This document shows, piece after piece, positions 1 through 6,756 of a DNA stretch of 8,384 nucleotides. Under the pieces are notes generated by a model. It was not told the DNA's origin, made no database searches, and saw only the letters and a program-made list of their open reading frames with translations. How positions within the stretch are numbered: position 1 is the first letter of the stretch; each line of letters opens with the position of its first letter. The stretch is from positions 1-8,384 of the forward strand of contig JAGDDM010000169.1 of NCBI GenBank assembly GCA_017958015.1. The letters are read 5' to 3'. The position numbers were made by a program, and so were the translations under genes. This DNA comes from Abditibacteriota bacterium. GTDB taxonomy: Bacteria; Armatimonadota; UBA5829.

Positions 1-172
1 CTTTGTTTACACTATATTGTTTCTGTCGAACGGTCTTGTTCACCAACTGCTGAATATGTTTGAGTTCATTTGCAATATAGTCCGGTGCGCCATCAATAAG
101 CGTCCAGTTTTCAATGTTGTCATTGCAATTAACCCAATCAAAGAAGTCTTTGTGTTTTATGCTAATTGACAC
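1..172 (-). CDS. Unrecognised protein, N-terminal 57 residues only
   Basis: An open frame reads from a GTG at 172-170 to the window edge without a stop, giving 57 residues beginning MSISIKHKDFFDWVN. The start is supported by an AAGGAG Shine-Dalgarno site at 185-180, seven bases upstream of the GTG, and by a strong promoter-like pair further up (213-242). No upstream in-frame ATG is better placed. The visible part is hydrophilic with no signal peptide or membrane segment, so it is probably cytoplasmic. I do not recognise the family and assign no function. Codons are AT-ended (ATT, AAA, GAT, AAT), unlike the GC-rich dapA-fhs genes on the other strand, so this gene may have a different history, possibly acquired. 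Confidence that it is a real gene rests on the start signals, since most of the coding region lies outside the window. Confidence 0.6.
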   Translation of the reverse strand, partial: MSISIKHKDFFDWVNCNDNIENWTLIDGAPDYIANELKHIQQLVNKTVRQKQYSVNK

Positions 173-173
173 C

Positions 174-189
174 GTATAACTCCTTATAC
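174..189 (-). promoter_or_regulatory. Inverted repeat placing the Shine-Dalgarno core in a loop
   Basis: The + strand reads GTATAA-CTCC-TTATAC, a perfect 6-bp inverted repeat with a 4-nt spacer. In the minus-strand mRNA this would be GUAUAA-GGAG-UUAUAC, with the GGAG ribosome-binding core exactly in the loop and the GTG start one base beyond the repeat. It could present or regulate the ribosome binding site, or be a DNA operator. The AU-rich stem is weak, so chance is a real alternative. Confidence 0.35.
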
Positions 190-212
190 CGCCTTACGTA
201 TTACTTATAGAT

Positions 213-242
213 ATTATACCCGTTGGAGCCCCTTCTTGGCAA
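213..242 (-). promoter_or_regulatory. Sigma70-type promoter for the minus-strand gene
   Basis: Read on the minus strand, a TTGCCA -35 box (242-237, five of six consensus bases) is followed by an 18-bp spacer and a perfect TATAAT -10 box (218-213). The predicted transcript starts near 206, leaving a leader of roughly 35 nt before the GTG at 172. It lies back-to-back with the dapA promoter, making 213-294 a divergent promoter region. Confidence 0.55.
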
Positions 243-265
243 TAAGTTTTCGACAAATATTCGGC

Positions 266-294
266 GTGACAAAAGGCCCTTTTTATGTTACAAT
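266..294 (+). promoter_or_regulatory. Sigma70-type promoter of the dapA-fhs unit, extended -10
   Basis: A GTGACA -35 box (266-271, five of six consensus bases) and a TACAAT -10 box (289-294, five of six) are separated by exactly 17 bp. A TG one base upstream of the -10 (286-287) makes it an extended -10 element. The expected transcript start is near 301, giving a short leader of about 24 nt. That is too short for a lysine riboswitch, so any control is more likely at promoter level. Confidence 0.6.
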
Positions 295-309
295 ATAAGT
301 AATGCCTTT

Positions 310-315
310 AGGAGG
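310..315 (+). promoter_or_regulatory. Strong ribosome binding site fixing the dapA start
   Basis: AGGAGG is a complete anti-Shine-Dalgarno match, ending nine bases before the ATG at 325. The reading frame is open back to an ATG at 223, but this site and the promoter at 266-294 lie inside that extension, so the ATG at 325 is the true start. Confidence 0.75.
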
Positions 316-324
316 TCTTTTGCA

Positions 325-1350
325 ATGAAAATCGAAGGAACACTCACCGCTCTCGTCACCCCCATGCGTGACGATCTTTCCGTTGACTTTGAGGGTCTGC
401 GGAAAAACGTTGAGTTTCAGATATCCGAGGGAATCGACGGCGTGCTCCCCGTGGGCACCAGCGGCGAATCCCCCACTTTAAGCCACGCGGAACACAACGA
501 CGTGGTCAAGGAGACGGTTAAGGCCGCCGCCAAGCGCTGCCGGGTTCTCGCCGGCTGCGGAAGCAACTCCACCGCCGAAATGCTTAAAAGCACCGCCGCC
601 GCCCACGAAAACGGCGCAGATGCTTCCCTCATGGTTGACTGCTACTACAACGGCCCTTCCTCCGAGGAGCTTATGCTGAACTACTACGCTCCCGCCGCGG
701 AGGCTTTCCCGGATATGTCCTTCGTCCCCTACGTCATCCCCGGACGCTCCGGCACCGAGCTCACCGCCGTCGATCTGGCTGTTCTCGCGGGCAAGTATCC
801 CAACATCCGCACCGTGAAGGAAGCCACAGGCAACATCGAGCGCATGAAGTACGAGCGCAAACTCCTGGGCGACGATTTCTCGATTTTGAGCGGCGACGAC
901 GACCTCACCTTCACCCTCATGACCGACCCGGAAATCAGAGCCAACGGCGTCATCTCCGTTATCAGCAACATTTTCCCCGGCGCCTTGGTTAAGATGGTAA
1001 ACCTCATTAAGTCCGGCGACGTCGGCGAGGCGGAGAAGATTAAGGACAACATCGCTCCCCTGCTCTGCTGCGTCACCGTGAAAGCGAAGAACACCCGGAC
1101 GCTCCCCGGCGGCGAAAAGGTCGAAGCCGTTGACCGCTACCGCAACCCTCTGCCCATAAAGACTCTCATGTCCATGCTGGGACTCCCCGCCGGCGCCTGC
1201 CGCAAACCTCTGGGGGCCATGTCCGCCGAAGGTATTCGGATTCTCAAAGACGCCGCCATCGCCGTTTGGAACAACGACAAGTCCGTCTACGACCCCATGC
1301 AGTCCTTCTACAACATCGACGTTGAGAAAGTCCTCTTCGGAGACAAGTAA
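325..1350 (+). CDS. dapA: 4-hydroxy-tetrahydrodipicolinate synthase, long-tailed variant
   Basis: Class I aldolase of the DapA/NAL family, predicted to condense pyruvate with L-aspartate-4-semialdehyde in the first committed step to diaminopimelate and lysine, in the cytoplasm. Over 341 residues the key sites align with E. coli DapA: GTSGES at 44-49 (T45 for T44), Y108 in YYNGPS (for Y107), Y136 (for Y133), R141 (for R138), and the Schiff-base lysine K165 in VKEATGN (for K161). GVISV at 208-212 is the usual late-barrel motif. The arginine supports DapA over sialate lyase relatives. The protein is longer than the roughly 290-residue norm: it has an insertion around 255-272 and about 35 extra C-terminal residues. 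It is first in a five-gene unit, and its TAA abuts the TTG start of the next gene. Another DapA-superfamily aldolase remains possible because of the unusual C-terminal part. Confidence 0.88.
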   Translation: MKIEGTLTALVTPMRDDLSVDFEGLRKNVEFQISEGIDGVLPVGTSGESPTLSHAEHNDVVKETVKAAAKRCRVLAGCGSNSTAEMLKSTAAAHENGADASLMVDCYYNGPSSEELMLNYYAPAAEAFPDMSFVPYVIPGRSGTELTAVDLAVLAGKYPNIRTVKEATGNIERMKYERKLLGDDFSILSGDDDLTFTLMTDPEIRANGVISVISNIFPGALVKMVNLIKSGDVGEAEKIKDNIAPLLCCVTVKAKNTRTLPGGEKVEAVDRYRNPLPIKTLMSMLGLPAGACRKPLGAMSAEGIRILKDAAIAVWNNDKSVYDPMQSFYNIDVEKVLFGDK

Positions 1351-3102
1351 TTGAAATACCCCGTCCTTGCCCTCATCCTCGCTCTGCTGGCGGCGCCGGC
1401 CTTTGCCGACCTGCCCGCGGACGCGGCTTTGGATCAAAAGGTTGAGTTCTCCTCCGCCGGCGAACCGCTGTGGGAAGTTTTCGACAAACTTTCCGCAGTG
1501 GCGTCGGTGAACCTTTTTTGCGGCAAGGACGAAAACGATTGGGTCGTCCGGGACCGGAAAATCATCATCGCCTCCAGGTCCATGTCCCTGCGGGAGATTA
1601 TGAATCTCACCGCCGACATTTGCGACTTCGCCTGGATGAAAGAGGCCAAAGGTTACAGACTCCTCCAGACCCCCGAACAAGCCGCCGCGGAAGCCAAACA
1701 GCGAACGGACGCCGGCAACAAAACCGCCGCCCAAAAGGCCCTTGAGGTCCGGAGAACAAAGGCTCTCGAGGACACCGCGGCGCTCAAAAACGCCCCTAAC
1801 AAGGATGCCCTCAAAAAGTCCGCTCCCTGGCAGTATCTGCTTGCCACCACTCCCCTCGGCGAGGACGCGGCCGCTTTCATAAACGAGTACGAACCGGCAA
1901 AGAAGGCCTTCACCGAAGGCAAAAGCCTCAGCTTCCCCGTTACCGACCTGTCCGCCCCCCTCTCCGCCCGCGTCGAGCGCATCGTCAAGTGTTACGACAA
2001 CATCGAGCGCACATTGAACGCCTCGGATGAAGCGGAGACGGATATGTTCGTGGGCGCCAAGAGAATATATATCCACATTAACCCCGAACGAATCACCGCC
2101 GACGACGCCGACGCCCAGGGTCTTATGGGCAAAATAAGCGTCACCTGCAAAAACGAGACGGTGGAGATACCGATTTACGAGCCCGGCAGCAAGGTTGCCA
2201 ACGCAATCGGCAAGGGAATCCTGGCCATGGAAGCGGGAGAATCCGCCCCCAAAGTGGCAAAGGAACTCTCCGACGAACTGACATCCGTAGCCGCCCGGGC
2301 CGCCAAGCGAAACCTCGCAAGCGTCCCCACCGGCGGTATATTCGACGCCAAACTCACTCTTTCCCCCACGGACAAACAGATTCCCGCCGCCACGGTGCTC
2401 TATCAGCTCTCCAAAGCCGCGAACGTCAACGTGATTTCAGACTACTACCCCATGATCGTTCCGGTGATGGAAGGCGGCGAGCTCACCGCCGGCAGAGTCA
2501 CCGCCCTTTTCGACGCCCTCTACGGCAAAATCCACGAGATTAAAGGCGCCACTCTCGTTTTCAAAAGCACCGACCGAGCGGTTAAGCGCGCCTGGGAAGT
2601 GCCCGGCGTGTGGATGAACTACTGGCTCTCGAACGGCAGATACAACGGCGGCCTCGGCATAGGCGACTTTATTCAGATTGCCGGCCTCCGGGACGAACAG
2701 TTGGACAACACCGTCGCTTCCGACATCGACCTCATGCGCATGGGAGCGGGTGAGGCGATAAAGAACCGCAATCTCCTGCGCTTTATGCTCAATCTAAACG
2801 ACGAGGAGATGAAAGCCCTCTGCAACCTGAAGCTGGCCGTAAACAAGCTGGACAAGGACAAAATCGAGCTTCTCCGCAGGGCTCTGGCGGACTACGACGC
2901 CATGCTTCCGGCGGAGATCACGGACAAGGAATACGCCCTGCTCACGAGCGAGAACATCAACAACGACACTATTAAATATATCTTCGCCTACCACGACATG
3001 ACCGGCGAAAAGCCGGCGGCCACGGTGGAAATGATTCAGGGCATAGCCTTCAAAACAAAGGACGAAGTGCCGGAAGGCATAAAGCCGGAGAACCGGAATT
3101 GA
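1351..3102 (+). CDS. Exported protein with two STN-like modules, function unknown
   Basis: The 583-residue product starts at a TTG directly after the dapA stop, with GGAG at 1339-1342 eight bases upstream. Residues 1-19 form a Sec signal peptide (hydrophobic core, cleavage after AFA before D20), so it should act outside the cytoplasmic membrane. Residues about 28-107 (PLWEVFDKLSAVASVNL through SMSLREIMNLTADICDFAW) have the pattern of a secretin/TonB short N-terminal (STN) domain. Residues about 331-408 repeat it (TVLYQLSKAANVNVISDYY through ALFDALYGKIHEIKGATLVF). Between them lie an Ala/Lys/Glu-rich helical stretch (108-150) and an unrecognised region; 420-583 is also unrecognised. No secretin barrel, TonB-dependent barrel or other membrane segment is visible. 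Its stop overlaps the next gene by 4 nt, suggesting the two proteins are made together. STN assignment is by pattern only, and the role is unknown. Confidence 0.75.
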   Translation: MKYPVLALILALLAAPAFADLPADAALDQKVEFSSAGEPLWEVFDKLSAVASVNLFCGKDENDWVVRDRKIIIASRSMSLREIMNLTADICDFAWMKEAKGYRLLQTPEQAAAEAKQRTDAGNKTAAQKALEVRRTKALEDTAALKNAPNKDALKKSAPWQYLLATTPLGEDAAAFINEYEPAKKAFTEGKSLSFPVTDLSAPLSARVERIVKCYDNIERTLNASDEAETDMFVGAKRIYIHINPERITADDADAQGLMGKISVTCKNETVEIPIYEPGSKVANAIGKGILAMEAGESAPKVAKELSDELTSVAARAAKRNLASVPTGGIFDAKLTLSPTDKQIPAATVLYQLSKAANVNVISDYYPMIVPVMEGGELTAGRVTALFDALYGKIHEIKGATLVFKSTDRAVKRAWEVPGVWMNYWLSNGRYNGGLGIGDFIQIAGLRDEQLDNTVASDIDLMRMGAGEAIKNRNLLRFMLNLNDEEMKALCNLKLAVNKLDKDKIELLRRALADYDAMLPAEITDKEYALLTSENINNDTIKYIFAYHDMTGEKPAATVEMIQGIAFKTKDEVPEGIKPENRN

Positions 3103-3461
3103 AACGGCGAAAGGAAGAACCCAAAAAACCCGTAATACCCGGAAAAGTGACCTTCAGTTACGCCTCGGAGTCCCTGGAGCGGCAGAAGAACTACGTCAAA
3201 AAACCCTCCAAAATCTTCGTGGCCTGGCGAAAGACAAAGAGATTTTTCCGGAGGATGAGACGTTGGCGGATTCCGAAATACGTCAAGACAACCCTGAAAG
3301 ACATGCGCAGAATCAGGGCGCCCAAGATTAAACCCATCAAGATTCGCATGACAAGCAAAGACGTGATTATCGTAACCGGAATCGCGGTTATTATCATGGC
3401 CTTTCTGGTGTTCATGGTTTACAAATATTACAGAGTGGAATACAGACCTTATTGGTGGTAA
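3099..3461 (+). CDS. Small, very basic single-pass membrane protein
   Basis: This 120-residue protein starts at a TTG overlapping the preceding stop (TTGA, 3099-3102), with GGAG at 3087-3090 eight bases upstream, a standard translational-coupling arrangement. Residues 1-87 are crowded with Lys and Arg (for example KTKRFFRRMRRWRIPK at 45-60) and should be cytoplasmic by the positive-inside rule, perhaps touching nucleic acid or acidic phospholipid. Residues about 88-108 form one hydrophobic helix, followed by a short aromatic tail ending YRPYWW. It therefore looks like a C-terminally anchored protein with its bulk inside the cell. I recognise no family. The coupling to the exported STN-like protein suggests a partnership across the membrane, but that is inference. 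The acsE-like gene follows after a single base. Confidence 0.68.
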   Translation: MKRRKEEPKKPVIPGKVTFSYASESLERQKNYVKKPSKIFVAWRKTKRFFRRMRRWRIPKYVKTTLKDMRRIRAPKIKPIKIRMTSKDVIIVTGIAVIIMAFLVFMVYKYYRVEYRPYWW

Positions 3462-3462
3462 G

Positions 3463-4281
3463 ATGCTTATTATCGGTGAAAGAATCAACACAAGCAGAAA
3501 AACAAAAGGCGAAAGCGTCGTTGAGGCGGCGGTTGTCGCCCGGAACGCGGCTTTCGTTTCCGACCTGGCGGCCAAGCAGTCGGAAGCCGGGGCGGATTAT
3601 ATCGACATCAACGCGGGAACAATCGCCTTCGACGAGCCCGCCTCCCTCACGTGGCTGGCGGAAACGGTCCAATCCTCCTGCGACAAACCCGTATCCTTCG
3701 ACAGTCCCAGCGGAGAGGCCCTCACCGCCGCTTTGTCGGTTTACGACTCCTCCCGGGGCGTGCCCATGATTAATTCCGTCACCCTTGAGGATGCCCGTTT
3801 CGACGCCATGGTTCCTCTCGCTTTGGAATACAAGGCCAAAATAGTCGCCCTCGCCATGCCGGAGGACAGTTTGGACAACTCACCGGAAGCGCGAATCGGA
3901 GCGGCTGAAACCCTCATCGGCAAACTCACGGAAGCGGGAATAAAGATTGACAATATCTACGTGGACCCGCTGACCTTCCCCATCTCCACCGGCGATGACG
4001 CGGCGGTGAACACTTTGGCTGTAATGCGGGCCGTCCGGAAAGCCTATCCGGAGGTCCATATTGTGGCGGGTCTCAGCAACGTATCCCACGGACTGCCCTG
4101 TCGTAAGGTCATTAACAGAGCCATGATGCCTCTGGCTATCGAGGCGGGACTCGACGCGGCCATCGCCGACCCCCTTGACAGGGAACTCATGGCCGTAACC
4201 GCCGCGGCGGAAATGCTTTTGGGCAAAGACGAATTTTGCATGAACTACATCGGACTCGCCAGAGCCGGAAAATTAATATAA
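3463..4281 (+). CDS. AcsE-type methyl-THF:corrinoid methyltransferase
   Basis: A 272-residue pterin-binding TIM-barrel protein resembling AcsE (MeTr) of acetogens and the folate domain of MetH. It is predicted to transfer the N5-methyl group of methyl-THF to the cobalt of a corrinoid protein. Family landmarks are in order: MLIIGERIN at 1-9; D80 in SFDSPSG; N104 in MINS; D168 in YVDPLTFP; N206 in GLSNVSHG, equivalent to the asparagine that hydrogen-bonds pterin N5; INR at 217-219; and GLDAAIADPLD at 229-239. Length matches the family (about 262). The ATG lies one base after the previous stop with only a weak GGTGG upstream, so translation is probably coupled. It sits 15 nt before fhs, which supports folate one-carbon work. 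No corrinoid protein or CODH/acetyl-CoA synthase gene is visible, so acetogenesis cannot be claimed; methionine synthesis or demethylation are alternatives. Confidence 0.82.
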   Translation: MLIIGERINTSRKTKGESVVEAAVVARNAAFVSDLAAKQSEAGADYIDINAGTIAFDEPASLTWLAETVQSSCDKPVSFDSPSGEALTAALSVYDSSRGVPMINSVTLEDARFDAMVPLALEYKAKIVALAMPEDSLDNSPEARIGAAETLIGKLTEAGIKIDNIYVDPLTFPISTGDDAAVNTLAVMRAVRKAYPEVHIVAGLSNVSHGLPCRKVINRAMMPLAIEAGLDAAIADPLDRELMAVTAAAEMLLGKDEFCMNYIGLARAGKLI

Positions 4282-4296
4282 AAACAGGGAGACTCA

Positions 4297-5946
4297 ATGC
4301 TTTCAGACATCGAAATCGCCTCCGCGGCGAAACCCCTTCACATAAAAGACGTTGCCGCCAAACTCGGCATATCGGAAGACGAACTTATCTGCTACGGAAC
4401 GGACAAGGCGAAAGTCAAGGCCGCCCCCAAAACTCCGAAAGCGAAACTCATACTTGTAACCGCCGTCACCCCCACCCCTGCCGGTGAGGGAAAGACAACC
4501 GTCACCGTGGGTCTGGGAGACGCTCTCGCCCGGAAAAACATATCCGTCTGCATAGCCCTTCGGGAGCCCTCTCTGGGCCCCTGTTTCGGCGTTAAAGGCG
4601 GCGCGGCCGGCGGAGGATACGCTCAGGTCGTCCCCATGGAGGATATCAATCTCCACTTCACCGGCGACTTCCACGCCGTCACCACCGCCCACAACCTGCT
4701 GGCGGCGGTCCTGGACAACTCAATCTATCAGGGCAACCCCCTTAACATCGACCCGGACACCGTCACCTGGAAACGGGTTATGGACATGAACGAACGGGAG
4801 CTGCGGCAGATTATCATCGGCATCGGCGGCAAAACCAACGGCGTCATCCGGGAAAGCGGTTTCGACATCACCACCGCTTCGGAAATCATGGCGCTCCTGT
4901 GCCTTGCCGACGATAGGGAAGATTTGAAAAAGCGCCTTGAACGGATTATCGTGGCCAAAACCAAAACCGGCGAGTACGTCACCGCTAAGGATTTGAATGT
5001 GGCCGACGCCATGGCGGTCATCCTCAAAGACGCGGTGCACCCCAACCTTGTTCAGACTCTGGAAAACACCCCCGCCTTCGTCCACGGCGGTCCCTTCGCC
5101 AACATCGCCCACGGCTGCAACAGCGTCAGAGCCACCAAAACAGCCATGGGACTGGCGGACTACGTTGTCACCGAAGCGGGATTCGCCAGCGATTTGGGCG
5201 CCCAGAAGTTCTTCGACATCAAGTGCCGGGCCGCGGGGCTTACGCCCTCAGCGGTTGTCATCGTCTGCACCGTTCGCGCTCTCAAGATGCACGGCGGTGT
5301 GAAGCTGGCGGACTTGGGCGCGGAGAACGTTGAAGCCGTAAAGACCGGTCTCGCCAATTTGGACAAGCACATCGAGAACATGCGGCTCTACGGCCTTGAG
5401 CCCATCGTGGCGGTAAACAAATTCGTGAAAGACACCGAGGCGGAAGTGAAAGCCGTTCTTGATTACTGCGCGGAAACGGGAGCTGTCTGCGCTCTTGCGG
5501 ACGTGTGGGCCAAAGGCGGCGAAGGCGGAGCGGAACTGGCGGAAAAAGTGATTGACGCCTGCGAAAAGAAGTCCGACTTCAGACTCCTCTACGACGACAA
5601 TATGACGCTTGCGGAGAAAATCGAGACCGTGGCAAAGAAGATTTACGGAGCGCAGGGCGTGGATTTCGACCCCAAGGCGAAAAAGCAGCTGGCGGAACTT
5701 CAGGAGCATTTCGGAAAGATGCCCGTCTGCGTGGCCAAGACCCAAAACTCCCTCTCCGACAATCCCAAACTCCCTGGCAGACCCACCGGTTTCAGAGTGC
5801 GGGTTCGGGAAGCCAAGGTCAGCGCCGGCGCCGGATTCGTGGTTGCCCTTGCCGGCAACATTATGACAATGCCCGGACTGCCCAAAGTCCCCGCCGCCGA
5901 GAAAATCGGTATAAACGACGACGGAACCGTATTCGGTTTATTCTGA
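4297..5946 (+). CDS. fhs: Formate-tetrahydrofolate ligase (10-formyl-THF synthetase)
   Basis: This cytoplasmic enzyme uses ATP to join formate to tetrahydrofolate, giving 10-formyl-THF for purines, formyl-Met-tRNA or the methyl branch of the Wood-Ljungdahl pathway. At 549 residues it is full length (usual about 555). The P-loop [11 protein letters not shown] is at 58-68. The two classic family signatures are present: [11 protein letters not shown] at 98-108 and [11 protein letters not shown] at 324-334. [19 protein letters not shown] (119-137) and the C-terminal [18 protein letters not shown] are also typical. The ATG has AGGGAG five bases upstream (4286-4291). It is the last gene of the five-gene unit and is followed at once by a rho-independent terminator. 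I see no truncation or missing key motif. Identity is very secure; the pathway it feeds in this organism is not settled by the window. Confidence 0.97.
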   Translation: MLSDIEIASAAKPLHIKDVAAKLGISEDELICYGTDKAKVKAAPKTPKAKLILVTAVTPTPAGEGKTTVTVGLGDALARKNISVCIALREPSLGPCFGVKGGAAGGGYAQVVPMEDINLHFTGDFHAVTTAHNLLAAVLDNSIYQGNPLNIDPDTVTWKRVMDMNERELRQIIIGIGGKTNGVIRESGFDITTASEIMALLCLADDREDLKKRLERIIVAKTKTGEYVTAKDLNVADAMAVILKDAVHPNLVQTLENTPAFVHGGPFANIAHGCNSVRATKTAMGLADYVVTEAGFASDLGAQKFFDIKCRAAGLTPSAVVIVCTVRALKMHGGVKLADLGAENVEAVKTGLANLDKHIENMRLYGLEPIVAVNKFVKDTEAEVKAVLDYCAETGAVCALADVWAKGGEGGAELAEKVIDACEKKSDFRLLYDDNMTLAEKIETVAKKIYGAQGVDFDPKAKKQLAELQEHFGKMPVCVAKTQNSLSDNPKLPGRPTGFRVRVREAKVSAGAGFVVALAGNIMTMPGLPKVPAAEKIGINDDGTVFGLF

Positions 5947-5952
5947 GATAAC

Positions 5953-5981
5953 AAGACCCCTCAAAAGGGGTTTTGATTTTT
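5953..5981 (+). terminator. Rho-independent terminator after fhs
   Basis: A stem of ACCCCT (5956-5961) and AGGGGT (5966-5971) closes a CAAA loop. It extends outward with a G-T wobble and two A-T pairs to about nine pairs, and the run ATTTTT follows at 5976-5981. It starts six bases after the fhs stop. Its right arm (AAGGGG, 5965-5970) is also the best Shine-Dalgarno candidate for the next gene, whose TTG start overlaps the end of the T-run, so the terminator may be leaky or regulated. Confidence 0.8.
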
Positions 5982-6756
5982 GAGTGACGAAATGATAACG
6001 GAAACGAAATTTTTCGAAAGCCCCGTTGACGGCACGAAACAGCGGTATATAATCGAGTATCCGGAATCCGGAAAAGCGGATCTTACGGTTGTGTATCTCC
6101 ACAGCGGCATCCACCCCGCGGAACAGGGATTCAAACGGAGCGCGGAATGGGGATTCGCTCCGGTGGGCGACGAAACCGCCGCCCGGGGCGGAGTGTATAT
6201 CTCCCCGGACTATCGCGGCGACTCCTGGTACAACGAAGCGGCGGAAGCGGACATACTCTATCTCGTAAACCGCGCGTCGGAATCCTTCGGAACTAAAAGG
6301 CTCATACTCGTGGGCACCTCCATGGGAGGCGGCGCGGCTCTGGCTTTCGCCGAAGGGCACAGCGACATGGTTGACGGCGTAATCGCCATCGCCCCGGCCC
6401 TCAATATTTTGGATGTGTACCGGGAAAACGAGGCGGCTCCGGACTACTTCAACCGTTCCATCGTCCGCACCATCGTCCGGGCCTACGGCGGCACTCCCGA
6501 AGAAAAGGGAGAAAGCTACTATGTTTCCAGATCCGCCGAAGGATGCCCGGACAACCTGACAATGCCCGTGGTAATCCGCCAGGGCGACGGGGACAAAACC
6601 CTCTCCGTGGAGGACACCAGACGCTTCGTCTGCGATGCCCTCGATCGCGGCGTCAATGTGCTCTACGACGAAATCCCCTTCGCCACCCACGACTCCGTGA
6701 CGGCGAACATACCCTGGAAAGAATACTTCGACTTTGTTATAGGTGAACAACAATGA
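5980..6756 (+). CDS. Alpha/beta hydrolase, likely serine esterase or peptidase-like
   Basis: This 258-residue soluble protein has an alpha/beta-hydrolase layout. The nucleophile elbow is GTSMGGG with S114, the probable acid is D203 or D205 in RQGDGDKTL, and the histidine is H237 in FATHDS. HSGIH at 41-45 is where the oxyanion-loop HG motif normally lies. There is no signal peptide, so it is cytoplasmic. The substrate cannot be read from the sequence; esterase, acyl-peptidase-like or deacylase roles are all open. Two starts are possible: TTG at 5980, with AAGGGG nine bases upstream inside the terminator hairpin, or ATG at 5992, four residues later, with only a weak GAG upstream. I prefer the TTG. 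Its stop overlaps the GT39-like start by 4 nt (ATGA, 6753-6756), which ties it to the glycosyltransferase genes rather than to fhs. Confidence 0.8.
   Translation: MSDEMITETKFFESPVDGTKQRYIIEYPESGKADLTVVYLHSGIHPAEQGFKRSAEWGFAPVGDETAARGGVYISPDYRGDSWYNEAAEADILYLVNRASESFGTKRLILVGTSMGGGAALAFAEGHSDMVDGVIAIAPALNILDVYRENEAAPDYFNRSIVRTIVRAYGGTPEEKGESYYVSRSAEGCPDNLTMPVVIRQGDGDKTLSVEDTRRFVCDALDRGVNVLYDEIPFATHDSVTANIPWKEYFDFVIGEQQ

Noticed and set aside
223..324. Upstream in-frame extension of dapA from an ATG at 223
   Set aside because: The 34 extra codons cover both promoters and the AGGAGG site, and the family motif MKIEGTLTALVTPM starts at the ATG at 325.
295..324. Lysine riboswitch or other leader RNA before dapA
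   Set aside because: The predicted leader is only about 24 nt, far too short for a lysine aptamer.
478..2076. Long minus-strand open frame (532 codons) across dapA and the STN-like gene
   Set aside because: The translation is a low-complexity mix of Gly, Val, Phe, His and Glu, crosses two well-supported genes, and follows from their strong third-position G/C bias.
5938..6753. Minus-strand open frame (271 codons) opposite the hydrolase
   Set aside because: It mirrors the hydrolase gene almost exactly, has no family motifs, and the plus strand carries a clear nucleophile elbow and start signals.
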